64,000 nt of DNA, taken from NCBI RefSeq assembly GCF_014170305.1, contig NZ_LZZT01000024.1, positions 24,446-88,445 on the forward strand. Direction: 5' to 3'. Both the position numbers and the translations under genes were made by a program. Positions 34,927-43,519 of this stretch are shown here, one piece after another. The DNA is from Achromobacter sp. UMC71 (GTDB taxonomy: Bacteria > Pseudomonadota > Gammaproteobacteria > Burkholderiales > Burkholderiaceae_B). Within the stretch, counting starts at the first letter, position 1. Every line of letters begins with the position of its first letter. Below the pieces are notes generated by a model. The model was not told the origin of the DNA, made no database searches, and saw nothing but the letters and a program-made list of their open reading frames with translations.

Positions 34927-35886
34927 ATGAACAAACCTTTCGCCTCCCAGGCCGACGTCGCCGAGAAGAAGACCTCCTTCGTACGTCTGTCCGAAAACGC
35001 CTACGCTTACATCGCCGACGGCGACCCGAACTCCGGCGTCATCATCGGCGACGACAGCGTAATGGTGGTCGATGCCACCGCCACGCCCGCAATGGCGCAG
35101 AACCTGATCCGCGCCATTCGGGGCGTCACCGACAAGCCCATCCGCCACGTGGCCCTGACCCACTACCACGCCGTGCGCGTGCTGGGCGCGTCCGCCTTCG
35201 CCGCCGAAGGCGCCGTCAATACCTTCGCCAGCCAGGGCACCTACGAACTGATCGCCGAACGCGGCCAGGCCGACATGGATTCCGAGATCGGCCGCTTTCC
35301 CCGGCTGTTCCAATCCGCCGAAGGCATACCCGGGCTGACCTGGCCCACCGTGGTGTTCGAGCGCGAACTGACGGTGCACCTGGGCAAGCTGGAAGTGCGC
35401 ATGATGCATCTGGGCGCCGGCCACACGCGGGGCGACTCGATCGTGTGGCTGCCGTCGCAGGGCATCTGTTTCGCGGGCGACCTGGTCGAATTCAATGCCG
35501 GCGTCTACACCGGCGACGCCTACCTGAGCGACTGGCCCGCCACCCTCGATGCCCTGCAAGCGCTGCAACCCCGGCAGATGGTGCCCGGCCGTGGGCCCGC
35601 CCTGACCAGCCCCGACGCCTGCCGCGAGGCCATCGGCTACACCCGCCACTGGGTGCAGACGCTATACGGCTGCGCCCGCCAGGGCGTCAGCGAAGGCAAG
35701 GGCCTGAAGCAGGTCTACGAAGACACCCGCCGCGTGATGGATCCGGAATTCGGCCACGTCGTCATCTACGAACACGCCATCCCCTTCGACATCTCGCGCG
35801 CTTTCGACGAAGCCAGCGGCATCACCGATCCGCGCGTCTGGACCGCCCAACGCGACCGCGAGATGTGGGCCGAACTGACCGCCTGA
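34927..35886 (+). CDS. Metallo-beta-lactamase-fold protein with incomplete metal motif
   Basis: MBL-fold protein of 319 residues. The usual THxHxDH motif reads THYHAV (78-83): His79 and His81 are kept, but Asp and the last His are replaced by Ala82 and Val83. His166 (GAGHTRGD) and Asp185 (CFAGD) are present, so one metal site can form and the second is probably lost. It lies 37 bases after the VOC gene and 28 before the FAH gene, so it is a true operon member. A hydrolytic step on a thioester, lactone or ester intermediate is possible; operon B has no counterpart. Confidence 0.85.
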   Translation: MNKPFASQADVAEKKTSFVRLSENAYAYIADGDPNSGVIIGDDSVMVVDATATPAMAQNLIRAIRGVTDKPIRHVALTHYHAVRVLGASAFAAEGAVNTFASQGTYELIAERGQADMDSEIGRFPRLFQSAEGIPGLTWPTVVFERELTVHLGKLEVRMMHLGAGHTRGDSIVWLPSQGICFAGDLVEFNAGVYTGDAYLSDWPATLDALQALQPRQMVPGRGPALTSPDACREAIGYTRHWVQTLYGCARQGVSEGKGLKQVYEDTRRVMDPEFGHVVIYEHAIPFDISRAFDEASGITDPRVWTAQRDREMWAELTA

Positions 35887-35914
35887 CACCCTCCCAACGA
35901 CGGAATCCCCGGAC

Positions 35915-36946
35915 ATGAAACTCGCCACCCTGAACCCCGGCACCCGCGACGGCCAGCTGGTCGTCGTCAACCGCGCGCTGACCCGTATGCGCGCCGTGCC
36001 TCACATCGCCGCCACTTTGCAGCAAGCCCTGGACGATTGGGCCCGCTGCGCCCCGCGCCTGCAGGCGGAATACGCCGACCTGCAGGCCGGCGGCGCGGGC
36101 CTGCCCTTTGACGCGACGCAATGTGCCGCGCCCCTGCCGCGCGCCTACCAATGGCTGGACGCCTCGGCCTATCTCAATCACGTCGACCTGACCCGGCGCG
36201 CCCGCGGCGGCGAAATGCCGCCGTCGTTCCACACCGATCCCCTGATGTACCAAGGGGCCTCCGACGACTTCATGGGGCCCTGCGATCCCATCACCGCCGC
36301 CAGCGAAGACCTCGGCGTCGACCTGGAGGCCGAGATCGTGGTGGTCACCGACGACGTGCCGCTGGGCGTGGACGCCCGCAAGGCGCTGGACCACGTCGTG
36401 CTGCTGGGGCTGGTCAACGATGTCACGCTGCGCAACGTCGTGCTGCCCGAGCTGAGCAAGGGCTTCGGCTTCCTGCAAGGCAAGCCCGCCTCGGCGTTGT
36501 CGCCCGTGCTGGTCACCCCCGACGAACTCGCGCCCTACTGGCGCGACGGCAAGCTGCACCGCCCGATGCAGGTGTGGTTGAACGGCACGCTGATCGGCCA
36601 GCCCCAGGCCGGCGAGGAAATGCAGTTCAACTTCGGCGAGCTCATCGCCCACGCCGCGCGCACCCGCCGCCTGGGCGCCGGCACGCTGCTAGGCAGCGGC
36701 ACGATCTCGAACGCCAGCGACGCCGTGGGCGTGTGCTGCCTGGTCGAAGCCCGCGTGCGGGAACAGCTGCGCGACGGGCAGATGCGTACGCCGTTCCTCA
36801 AGCACGGCGACCGCGTGCGCATCGCCATGCGCGACGACGCCGGCAACAGCCTGTTCGGCGATATCGACCAGCAGGTCCAGATCCCCGGCACCCGGCCCCT
36901 GCCCAAGACCGCCGCGGCGCCGGCTCCGCAAGCCGTCACCGCCTGA
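35915..36946 (+). CDS. Fumarylacetoacetate hydrolase-family protein, operon A
   Basis: FAH-family protein of 343 residues, with an N-terminal domain (1-80) and the catalytic FAH domain. Metal and active-site marks include LEAEIVVVTDDVP (Glu-x-Glu) near residue 132, LVNDVTLR, KGFGFLQGKP and GTISNAS. The family cleaves a C-C bond in 1,3-diketo acids, releasing fumarate in tyrosine and gentisate breakdown. An isomerase gene follows after 13 bases, the same pairing as in those pathways. It is paralogous to the operon B protein at 45100. Confidence 0.9.
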   Translation: MKLATLNPGTRDGQLVVVNRALTRMRAVPHIAATLQQALDDWARCAPRLQAEYADLQAGGAGLPFDATQCAAPLPRAYQWLDASAYLNHVDLTRRARGGEMPPSFHTDPLMYQGASDDFMGPCDPITAASEDLGVDLEAEIVVVTDDVPLGVDARKALDHVVLLGLVNDVTLRNVVLPELSKGFGFLQGKPASALSPVLVTPDELAPYWRDGKLHRPMQVWLNGTLIGQPQAGEEMQFNFGELIAHAARTRRLGAGTLLGSGTISNASDAVGVCCLVEARVREQLRDGQMRTPFLKHGDRVRIAMRDDAGNSLFGDIDQQVQIPGTRPLPKTAAAPAPQAVTA

Positions 36947-36959
36947 AGGGGACGCCACC

Positions 36960-37631
36960 ATGGCCGACACGGCATCATTGACGCTGCACAGCTACTGGCG
37001 CAGCTCCGCCGCCTACCGGGTCCGCATCGCCCTGGCCCTCAAGCGCCTGCCTTACCAGCAGGTGCCCTGGCACATGGCGCGCGGCGAACATCTGCAACCC
37101 GCCTACCGCAGCATTGCGCCGTTCGGCCTGGTTCCCATGCTGGAAGTCGATGGCCTGCGCCTGCAGCAATCGCTGGCAATCATCGAATACCTGGATGCGC
37201 GCTACCCCGAACCCGCGCTGCTGCCGGCCGACCCCGCCAGCCGCGCGCAGGTCCGCGCCCTGGCGCAGTTGATCGCCTGCGAGGTGCATCCCCTGAACAA
37301 CCTGCGCACGCTCAGTCGCCTGCGGGCGCAGTTCGGCGCCGACGACGCGCAGGTGCAAGCGTGGTACCGGCATTGGTGCGAAGACGGTTTTCGCGCCTTC
37401 GAGGCGGCGCTGGCGCCGTCCGCCAGCGGCTATGCGGTGGGCGCCGCGCCGTCGTTGGTGGAATGCTGCCTGGTGCCGCAGGTCTACAACGCGCGGCGCT
37501 ATGGCGTCGACCTGACGCCGTTCGGCCGCGTGCGCGCCATCGTCCAGGCCTGCGAGGCGCTGCCGGCCTTTGACGCGGCGCGCCCCGAAAACCAACCCGA
37601 TGCCCCGCGTCCCGCCGAAGCCGCCGCCTGA
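36960..37631 (+). CDS. maiA: Maleylacetoacetate/maleylpyruvate isomerase (zeta-class GST)
   Basis: Zeta-class glutathione transferase of 223 residues. The signature SYWRSSAAYRVRIALALKRL at residues 11-30 contains the SSxxxRVRIAL active-site motif; LQQSLAIIEYLDARYPEP follows. Such enzymes convert maleyl-acyl compounds to the fumaryl isomers with glutathione. Its presence between FAH and a transporter gene implies that ring opening in operon A gives a cis (maleyl) product, as expected for cleavage of a hydroquinone-type ring. Whether maleylacetoacetate or maleylpyruvate is the substrate cannot be told. Confidence 0.85.
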   Translation: MADTASLTLHSYWRSSAAYRVRIALALKRLPYQQVPWHMARGEHLQPAYRSIAPFGLVPMLEVDGLRLQQSLAIIEYLDARYPEPALLPADPASRAQVRALAQLIACEVHPLNNLRTLSRLRAQFGADDAQVQAWYRHWCEDGFRAFEAALAPSASGYAVGAAPSLVECCLVPQVYNARRYGVDLTPFGRVRAIVQACEALPAFDAARPENQPDAPRPAEAAA

Positions 37632-37693
37632 GCGGCCGGCCCCAATCGATACAAAAGAACTGCGGCCCCGCCCGCGCCCCCAAGGAGACATGC

Positions 37694-39046
37694 ATGCAGA
37701 CAGACCTTTCCGGACAGGGCGCGGTTGCGCCCGCCCTTGATCGTCACGTATCGGCCCCGCTGGTCAGCGCCGATGACCGCAAGGTGCTCGCGGCCACGCT
37801 CGTCGGCTCGGCCATCGAGTGGTATGACTACTTCATCTACGTCCAGGCCGCCGGCCTGGTGCTGGGCGGCCTGTTCTTCGCGCCCTTCGCCCGGGAGAAC
37901 CCCGAACTGTCGCTGATCCTGTCCTTCGCCACCGTCGGCGTGGCCTTCCTGTTCCGGCCGCTGGGCGCCATCGTCTGCGGCCACCTGGGCGACCGCTACG
38001 GCCGCAAGCGCGTGCTGGCAGCCACGCTGATCCTCATGGGCGTCTCCACCGCCCTGATCGGTGTGCTCCCGACCTATGCCCAGATCGGACTGTGGGCGCC
38101 CATCATCCTGGTTGGCCTGCGCGTGCTGCAGGGGTTTTCGGCCGGCGGCGAATGGGGTGGCGCGGCCCTCATGGCGGTCGAGCATGCGCCCGTGAACCGG
38201 CGGTCCCTGTTCGGCGCGTTTCCGCAGATCGGCGTGCCGCTGGGCATGATCGTCGCGACGGGCGCGCTGTGGTGCATCACCGCCCTGGTGGGCCCCGACA
38301 GCTTCATGGCCTGGGGCTGGCGCATCTCGTTCCTGCTGTCGATCGCGCTGATCGTCGTCGGCGTCTTCATCCGCCGCGCGGTCGAGGAATCGCCGGTTTT
38401 CCTGCAAATGCAATCGCGCCGCAGCCATTCGTCGGCGCCGCTGGGCACGCTGCTGCGCAAGCACCCCAAGCAGATCGCGCTGACCACGCTGATCTTCGTG
38501 GGCAACAGCACCGCTGGCTACCTGCTGGTGGGCTTTTTCATCAGCTACGGCAGCCGCGCGCTGCACATGCCGGCGCAACAGGTGCTGATGATCTGTACGC
38601 TGGCCGCCGCCTGCTGGCTGGGCACCACCTTGCTGGGCGGCTGGCTGGGCGACCGCATCGGCCGCGTGCGCACCTTCCAGATCGGCTACGCCTTGCTGGC
38701 CCTGTGGGCCATTCCGATGTGGTCGTTGATCGAATCGGGCAACCCCGCGCTGTTCACCCTGGCGCTGGCCGTGCTGTCGGTGCCGCTGGGCCTGACCTAC
38801 GGGCCGCAGGCCGCCCTGTATGCCGAGATGTTCCCTGCCGACGTGCGCTACTCAGGCGTGTCGGCCGGCTACGCCCTGGGGTCTATCCTAGGCGGCGCCT
38901 TCGCCGCCATGATCGCGCAAGCGATCATCACCGCCACGGGGCAATCCTGGCTGGTGGGCGTCTATGTCGTCGTCATGGCCGCCGTGTCGTTCGTGGCCGT
39001 CACGCTGGTCAAGGACAAGCCCGGCGTCACGCTGCACGCCGACTGA
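37694..39046 (+). CDS. MHS-family MFS transporter, operon A
   Basis: Metabolite:H+ symporter of 450 residues with twelve hydrophobic segments. Marks are GSAIEWYDYFIYVQAAG in the first segment, GHLGDRYGRKRVLAATL, and RVLQGFSAGGEWGGAALMAVEH. It follows the isomerase gene after 62 bases with AAGGAG before the start. Its place in the operon makes it the likely uptake system for the aromatic acid degraded by the pathway. Operon B has a Bug receptor instead of a transporter of this type. Confidence 0.87.
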   Translation: MQTDLSGQGAVAPALDRHVSAPLVSADDRKVLAATLVGSAIEWYDYFIYVQAAGLVLGGLFFAPFARENPELSLILSFATVGVAFLFRPLGAIVCGHLGDRYGRKRVLAATLILMGVSTALIGVLPTYAQIGLWAPIILVGLRVLQGFSAGGEWGGAALMAVEHAPVNRRSLFGAFPQIGVPLGMIVATGALWCITALVGPDSFMAWGWRISFLLSIALIVVGVFIRRAVEESPVFLQMQSRRSHSSAPLGTLLRKHPKQIALTTLIFVGNSTAGYLLVGFFISYGSRALHMPAQQVLMICTLAAACWLGTTLLGGWLGDRIGRVRTFQIGYALLALWAIPMWSLIESGNPALFTLALAVLSVPLGLTYGPQAALYAEMFPADVRYSGVSAGYALGSILGGAFAAMIAQAIITATGQSWLVGVYVVVMAAVSFVAVTLVKDKPGVTLHAD

Positions 39047-39107
39047 CCGCGGGCCGCCGGCGTCCCGCGCCGGCGGCCCGTTCCTCCACGCAACGATACG
39101 CCACGCC

Positions 39108-40670
39108 ATGCCCGCCTGCATCCACCAGCAAGACCTGATCGACTCCGTCGCCAGCGCGCTGCAGTACATCAGCTGCTATCACAGCCCCGACTACATCGCG
39201 CACCTGGCCGCCGCCTACCAGCGCGAAGCCAGCCCCGCCGCCCGCGACGCCATGGCCCAGATCCTGGCCAGCTCGCGGCTGGCCGCCATTGGCCGGCGTC
39301 CCATCTGCCAGGACACTGGCATCGTCAACGTCTTCCTGAAGGTCGGCATGGACCTGCGCTGGTCGGGCTTCACCGGCAACCTGGAAGATGCCGTCAATGC
39401 CGGCGTGCGGCGCGCCTACCTGGACCCGGACAACCCGTTGCGCGCGTCCGTCGTGGCGGACCCGCTGTTCGGCCGCGTCAACACCCGCGACAACACGCCG
39501 GCGGTCATCAATGTGCGGATCGTGCCCGGCGCGCAGTTGGAAGTCATCGTCGCGGCCAAGGGCGGCGGTTCGGAGAACAAGGCCCGGCTCGCCATGCTGA
39601 ACCCCGGCGACAGCGTGGTGGACTGGGTACTGGCGCAAGTGCCCGCCATGGGCGCGGGCTGGTGTCCACCGGGCATGCTGGGCATCGGCGTGGGCGGCAC
39701 CGCCGAAAAGGCCGTGCTGCTCGCCAAGGAAAGCCTGATGCAGCCGCTGGACATGCACGCGTTGCAGGACCGCGCCGCGCGCGGCGACACGCTGGCCCCC
39801 GAAGACGCCCTACGCCTGGAACTGCACGACCGCATCAACGCCCTGGGCATCGGCGCGCAGGGCCTGGGCGGCCTGACGACCGTACTGGACGTGAAGATCA
39901 ATACCTACCCCACCCACGCCGCCGCCAAGCCCGTGGCGCTGATCCCCAACTGCGCCGCCACCCGCCATGCGCGCATCGTGCTGGACGGCAGCGGCCCCGT
40001 GCACCTGGACCCGCCGCCAATCGATCTCTGGCCCGACCTGGGCGTTGCGCTTGCCCGCGACGCCGGCCGGCGCGTCAACCTGGACACGCTGACCCGCGAA
40101 GACGTGGCCGCCTGGCTTGCGGGCGACACTTTACTGCTGACCGGCCGCATATTGACCGGACGCGACGCCGCCCACCAGCGCATCCGCGAGCGGCTGGCGC
40201 AAGGCCAGCCGCTGCCGGCTGACTTCCGCGGCCGCGTCATCTACTACGTGGGTCCGGTGGACGCCGTGCGGGACGAAGCCGTCGGCCCGGCTGGCCCCAC
40301 CACCTCGACGCGGATGGACGGCTACACGGACATGATGCTGGCCCAAACCGGCCTGATCGCCATGATCGGCAAGGCCGAGCGCGGCCCGGCGGCCGTCGCC
40401 GCGATCCAGCGGCACCGCGCGGCCTACTTGATCGCCGTCGGCGGCGCGGCCTATCTGGTGTCCAAGGCGATCCGCCATGCCCGCGTCGTCGCGTTCGAAG
40501 ACCTGGGCATGGAAGCCATCTATGAGTTCGACGTCGTGGACATGCCCGTCACCGTGGCGGTGGATGCCGGCGGCGGCAACCTGCATGTGTCGGGCCCGGC
40601 GCAATGGCGCCGCGACGCCGGCCACGCCGCATGGACCGGCCTGCGCGAGATCAGGCTTTCCGGGGCCTGA
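39108..40670 (+). CDS. Class I fumarate hydratase (Fe-S), operon A
   Basis: Class I fumarase of 520 residues, a 4Fe-4S enzyme hydrating fumarate to malate. Alpha-part marks include ICQDTGIVNVFLKVG, KGGGSENKA and GIGVGGTAEKA; the beta part contains GPTTSTRMDGYTDMML and GKAERG. Cluster cysteines are probably Cys68 (ICQDT), Cys188 (GWCPPG) and Cys284 (PNCAA). As the last gene of operon A it would drain the fumarate made by the FAH protein into the TCA cycle. The start at MPACIHQQD is 61 bases after the transporter. Its end overlaps the convergent LuxR gene by 20 bases. Confidence 0.9.
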   Translation: MPACIHQQDLIDSVASALQYISCYHSPDYIAHLAAAYQREASPAARDAMAQILASSRLAAIGRRPICQDTGIVNVFLKVGMDLRWSGFTGNLEDAVNAGVRRAYLDPDNPLRASVVADPLFGRVNTRDNTPAVINVRIVPGAQLEVIVAAKGGGSENKARLAMLNPGDSVVDWVLAQVPAMGAGWCPPGMLGIGVGGTAEKAVLLAKESLMQPLDMHALQDRAARGDTLAPEDALRLELHDRINALGIGAQGLGGLTTVLDVKINTYPTHAAAKPVALIPNCAATRHARIVLDGSGPVHLDPPPIDLWPDLGVALARDAGRRVNLDTLTREDVAAWLAGDTLLLTGRILTGRDAAHQRIRERLAQGQPLPADFRGRVIYYVGPVDAVRDEAVGPAGPTTSTRMDGYTDMMLAQTGLIAMIGKAERGPAAVAAIQRHRAAYLIAVGGAAYLVSKAIRHARVVAFEDLGMEAIYEFDVVDMPVTVAVDAGGGNLHVSGPAQWRRDAGHAAWTGLREIRLSGA

Positions 40671-41478
40671 CCGCCGCCACCCGCAGCGCCGCCGCCCGGG
40701 GCGCGCCCGCGCCGATCAACGCCAGCAGTTCGCGGTGGCTGCGCACGCCCAGATGCTGGAAGGCGCGGTAGCGGTAGGTCAACGCCGTCGTGACGGCCAC
40801 ACCCATTTCCTGGGCCGCTTCCTCGGTCGTCAGCCCTTCCAGCATGTGCGTGATGATCTGGCGTTCGCGGCCCGACAGCTGCGCCATGAGCTTGGCCTGC
40901 GGCGGATGATCGGCGGGCGAGCGCCGCGTCACCTGCACATGGCGCATGACCGCCGTCGCGATCAGCGATGCGTGCTGCGCCACGCGTTCGAAGTCTTGCG
41001 GTTCGAAGTCTGGATAGGCCAGATTGCGGTAAAGGCTGACCGATACCCGGTAGCCATCGGCGAACACCGCCAGCAACGACAGCCGTTCGCGGATGCCCGG
41101 ATCGCCATAGCAGACACGGCGGTAGTGCTCGTCCGGCACGTCCTCGGCCAGTTGATGGCCGATCCACAGCTGCGTCGCCTTGCCCGGCTTGCGCCGCGAC
41201 AGCCACACCATGTTCGAGTCCTTGCGGTCGAAACCCAGGCGCATGTACTCCACCGCGGTGATCGTGGCGACCTCGCCGATGGCGCTGGCGCTGGACACGG
41301 CCTGTACCCGGCCGCTGCTGCGCAAGGCGAACACCGTGCAGTGGCTGGCCGGAAGCAGACCGCCCAGCGCGCGCAGCACCTGGGCGGCGAAATCGTCGGC
41401 GCCGATCGCGTCCATCAATGCCTGTGCCACCGCGAAGGCGGCAGCGGGCGGTCCCTGCGGCACGGGCAGCAATTTCAT
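40651..41478 (-). CDS. LuxR-type regulator divergent from catabolic operon B
   Basis: Regulator of 275 residues. The C-terminal LuxR helix-turn-helix reads LSGRERQIITHMLEGLTTEEAAQEMGVAVTTALTYRYRAFQHLGV (about 210-255); the N-terminal half is a probable sensor domain of unknown ligand. It is divergent from the FAD monooxygenase of operon B. A perfect palindrome TGTCCTAA-TAAA-TTAGGACA begins 13 bases upstream of its start codon. Its arms match the operator beside the operon A LuxR gene. This points to two related regulators using one site type, with possible cross-talk. Confidence 0.83.
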   Translation of the reverse strand: MKLLPVPQGPPAAAFAVAQALMDAIGADDFAAQVLRALGGLLPASHCTVFALRSSGRVQAVSSASAIGEVATITAVEYMRLGFDRKDSNMVWLSRRKPGKATQLWIGHQLAEDVPDEHYRRVCYGDPGIRERLSLLAVFADGYRVSVSLYRNLAYPDFEPQDFERVAQHASLIATAVMRHVQVTRRSPADHPPQAKLMAQLSGRERQIITHMLEGLTTEEAAQEMGVAVTTALTYRYRAFQHLGVRSHRELLALIGAGAPRAAALRVAAVRPRKA

Positions 41479-41490
41479 AACGGGTATTCC

Positions 41491-41510
41491 TGTCCTAATA
41501 AATTAGGACA
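41491..41510. promoter_or_regulatory. 20-base palindromic operator, operon B
   Basis: TGTCCTAA-TAAA-TTAGGACA is a perfect inverted repeat with 8-base arms. It is 13 bases from the LuxR start codon and 63 bases upstream of the monooxygenase. It shares TGTCCT-N8-AGGACA with 32292-32311. Confidence 0.8.
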
Positions 41511-41572
41511 ATTTATCAGTTTCATGCGGCCAGAATATACCCAGAGACAACCCAGAAAAACAGGAACCGCGC

Positions 41573-43276
41573 ATGCCGCTCGAGCGAATCGGCCCCTTTC
41601 AATACCAACGCTTTGCGCCGTCGCTGCCTGGCCTGGACGCAAACGGCACTGAACCCCGCCACCACCGCGTGCTGATCGCCGGCGGCGGTCCCGTCGGCCT
41701 GGCGGTGGCGCTGGGCCTGGCCCGCCAGGGCATCGACAGCGTCATCATCGAAGCCGACGACTCCGTCTGTGAAGGCAGCCGCGCGGCCTGTATCTCGCGC
41801 CGCAGCCTGGAAATACTGGACCGCCTGGGCGTGGCGCCCGCGTTCCTGGCCAAGGGCCTGCCCTGGACCCGCGGCCGCAGCTACTACGGCACCACTGAAG
41901 TGCTGGCGTTCGACATGCCCTCCCGCGCGGATGACAAGTATCCGCCGATGATCAACCTGCAGCAGTACTACATCGAACAATTCCTGCTCGACGCCATCAA
42001 CGCCGTCAATCAACGGCATCCGGGCCGGGTCGACATCCGCTGGGCCAGCAAGATCGTCCACTGCGCCCCTGCGCCGGACGGCGTCACCGTGCACGTCGCC
42101 AACGCGCTGGGCCGCTACCAGGCAAGCGCCGATTGGCTGGTCGCCTGCGATGGCGGCCAGAGTTTCATCCGCTCCAGCCTGGGCCTGGAACTGAAAGGCA
42201 CCGGCTACCAGGGCCGCTACGCCATCGTCGACATCGAACTGGCCAGCGGCCACCCCGCCGAACGCCGCGCCTGGTTCGACCCGCCCTGGGCGCGCGGCAC
42301 CACCATTCTGATGCACCGTCAACCCGACAACCTGTGGCGCGTCGACTACCAGCTGGCCGGCAGCGTCGACGCCGCCCACGCCATGCAGCCCGACCAGATC
42401 AACCGCTTCGTGCAGACGCACCTGGACGCCATCGGCGAAGGCCACCTGCCCTGGACGCCGGTCTGGACTTCGGTTTATCGCGCCGGCGCCATGACGCTGG
42501 ACGCCTACCGCCACGGCCGCATCCTCTTTGCCGGCAATGCCGCGCATGCCATGCCGATCTTCGGCGTGCGCGGACTGAACTCCGGCTTCGACGACGCCGA
42601 CAACCTGGTCTGGAAGCTTGCGGCCGTGGTGCAAGGCAAGGGCGCCGACGCTCTGCTGGACAGCTACAGCCACGAACGCGTGCATGCCTTTCACGTCAAC
42701 GCCGAAAGCGCCATGCGCAGCACCGAATTCATGTCGCCGCCCAATCGCGGCTTCGAACTCATGCGCGAGGCCTGCCTGTCCCTGGCCGAGCGCCATCCCG
42801 GCATTGCGCGCCTGATCAATCCCCGCCAGACGCACGCCATCACCTATACAGGATCGCCACTGTCATCCGGGCAGTATCGAGTACCCGATCCGCCGCCCGC
42901 CGAGGCAAACAAGCCCCATCCCGCCGCGCCCGGCGCGCCCCTGACCGACGCCCGATTGCCCGACGGCCGCCACCTGACCGACCTGCTGGCCGTGCACGGC
43001 TTCACCTTGCTGACGTTCGGCCCCTGGGCGCCGGCCGACGCGCTGCAAACAAGTACCCACGCGCCGGATTGGCCACGCCTGCCCTGCCGCGCCGTGGCGC
43101 TGCCGCCCGGCGCCGACCTGTCCCATGCCCTCGGGCTGCCGCCAGCGGCCCTGGCCGGCGCTGCCTTGCTGGTCCGCCCCGACGGCCATCTCTGCGCCGG
43201 CTGGCATGCGCCGGCCCTGTCCGACGTACTGACCGCCCTGGAGCACGCCTGCGGCGCACAAGGAGCCCAGCAATGA
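41573..43276 (+). CDS. FAD-dependent aromatic-ring monooxygenase, operon B
   Basis: Flavoprotein hydroxylase of 567 residues, same family and layout as the operon A enzyme: FAD site VLIAGGGPVGLAVALGLARQG (about 33-53), DWLVACDGGQSFIR, and ILFAGNAAHAMPIFGVRGLNSGFDDADNLVWKLA near residue 318, where Asn replaces the usual Asp of GDAAH. A thioredoxin-like C-terminal domain follows. Sequence differences around the substrate region suggest a related but different aromatic substrate from operon A. The stop overlaps the start of the next small gene (ATGA). Confidence 0.87.
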   Translation: MPLERIGPFQYQRFAPSLPGLDANGTEPRHHRVLIAGGGPVGLAVALGLARQGIDSVIIEADDSVCEGSRAACISRRSLEILDRLGVAPAFLAKGLPWTRGRSYYGTTEVLAFDMPSRADDKYPPMINLQQYYIEQFLLDAINAVNQRHPGRVDIRWASKIVHCAPAPDGVTVHVANALGRYQASADWLVACDGGQSFIRSSLGLELKGTGYQGRYAIVDIELASGHPAERRAWFDPPWARGTTILMHRQPDNLWRVDYQLAGSVDAAHAMQPDQINRFVQTHLDAIGEGHLPWTPVWTSVYRAGAMTLDAYRHGRILFAGNAAHAMPIFGVRGLNSGFDDADNLVWKLAAVVQGKGADALLDSYSHERVHAFHVNAESAMRSTEFMSPPNRGFELMREACLSLAERHPGIARLINPRQTHAITYTGSPLSSGQYRVPDPPPAEANKPHPAAPGAPLTDARLPDGRHLTDLLAVHGFTLLTFGPWAPADALQTSTHAPDWPRLPCRAVALPPGADLSHALGLPPAALAGAALLVRPDGHLCAGWHAPALSDVLTALEHACGAQGAQQ

Positions 43277-43473
43277 TCGACGCCGCCGTCCAAGACCGCC
43301 TCTACGCCCACTGCAGCAACGCCATCGCCAGCGCGGGGCGCGAATGCGAATCCCTGTTCCTGGCCCGTCTGGCGCTGCTGCTGTTCGAGCAGGTGCAAGA
43401 CGAACAACGCTGCCTGGACGCCATCGAGCAGGCGCTGCGGGACCTGCCCGTGCCGTCGCTATCGGCGGGGTGA
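43273..43473 (+). CDS. Small conserved helical protein, operon B (DUF2783-like)
   Basis: Protein of 66 residues, paralogous to the 68-residue protein of operon A: the core ARLALLLFEQVQDEQRCLDAIEQAL aligns residue by residue without gaps. The four-base overlap with the monooxygenase gene shows tight coupling. It has two cysteines not found in the A copy. Function unknown; a subunit or chaperone of the hydroxylase is the simplest guess. Confidence 0.72.
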   Translation: MIDAAVQDRLYAHCSNAIASAGRECESLFLARLALLLFEQVQDEQRCLDAIEQALRDLPVPSLSAG

Positions 43474-43519
43474 CCAAGGCAGGCCACGACGCCTGCCCCG
43501 CAAAACAACGGAGACAACC

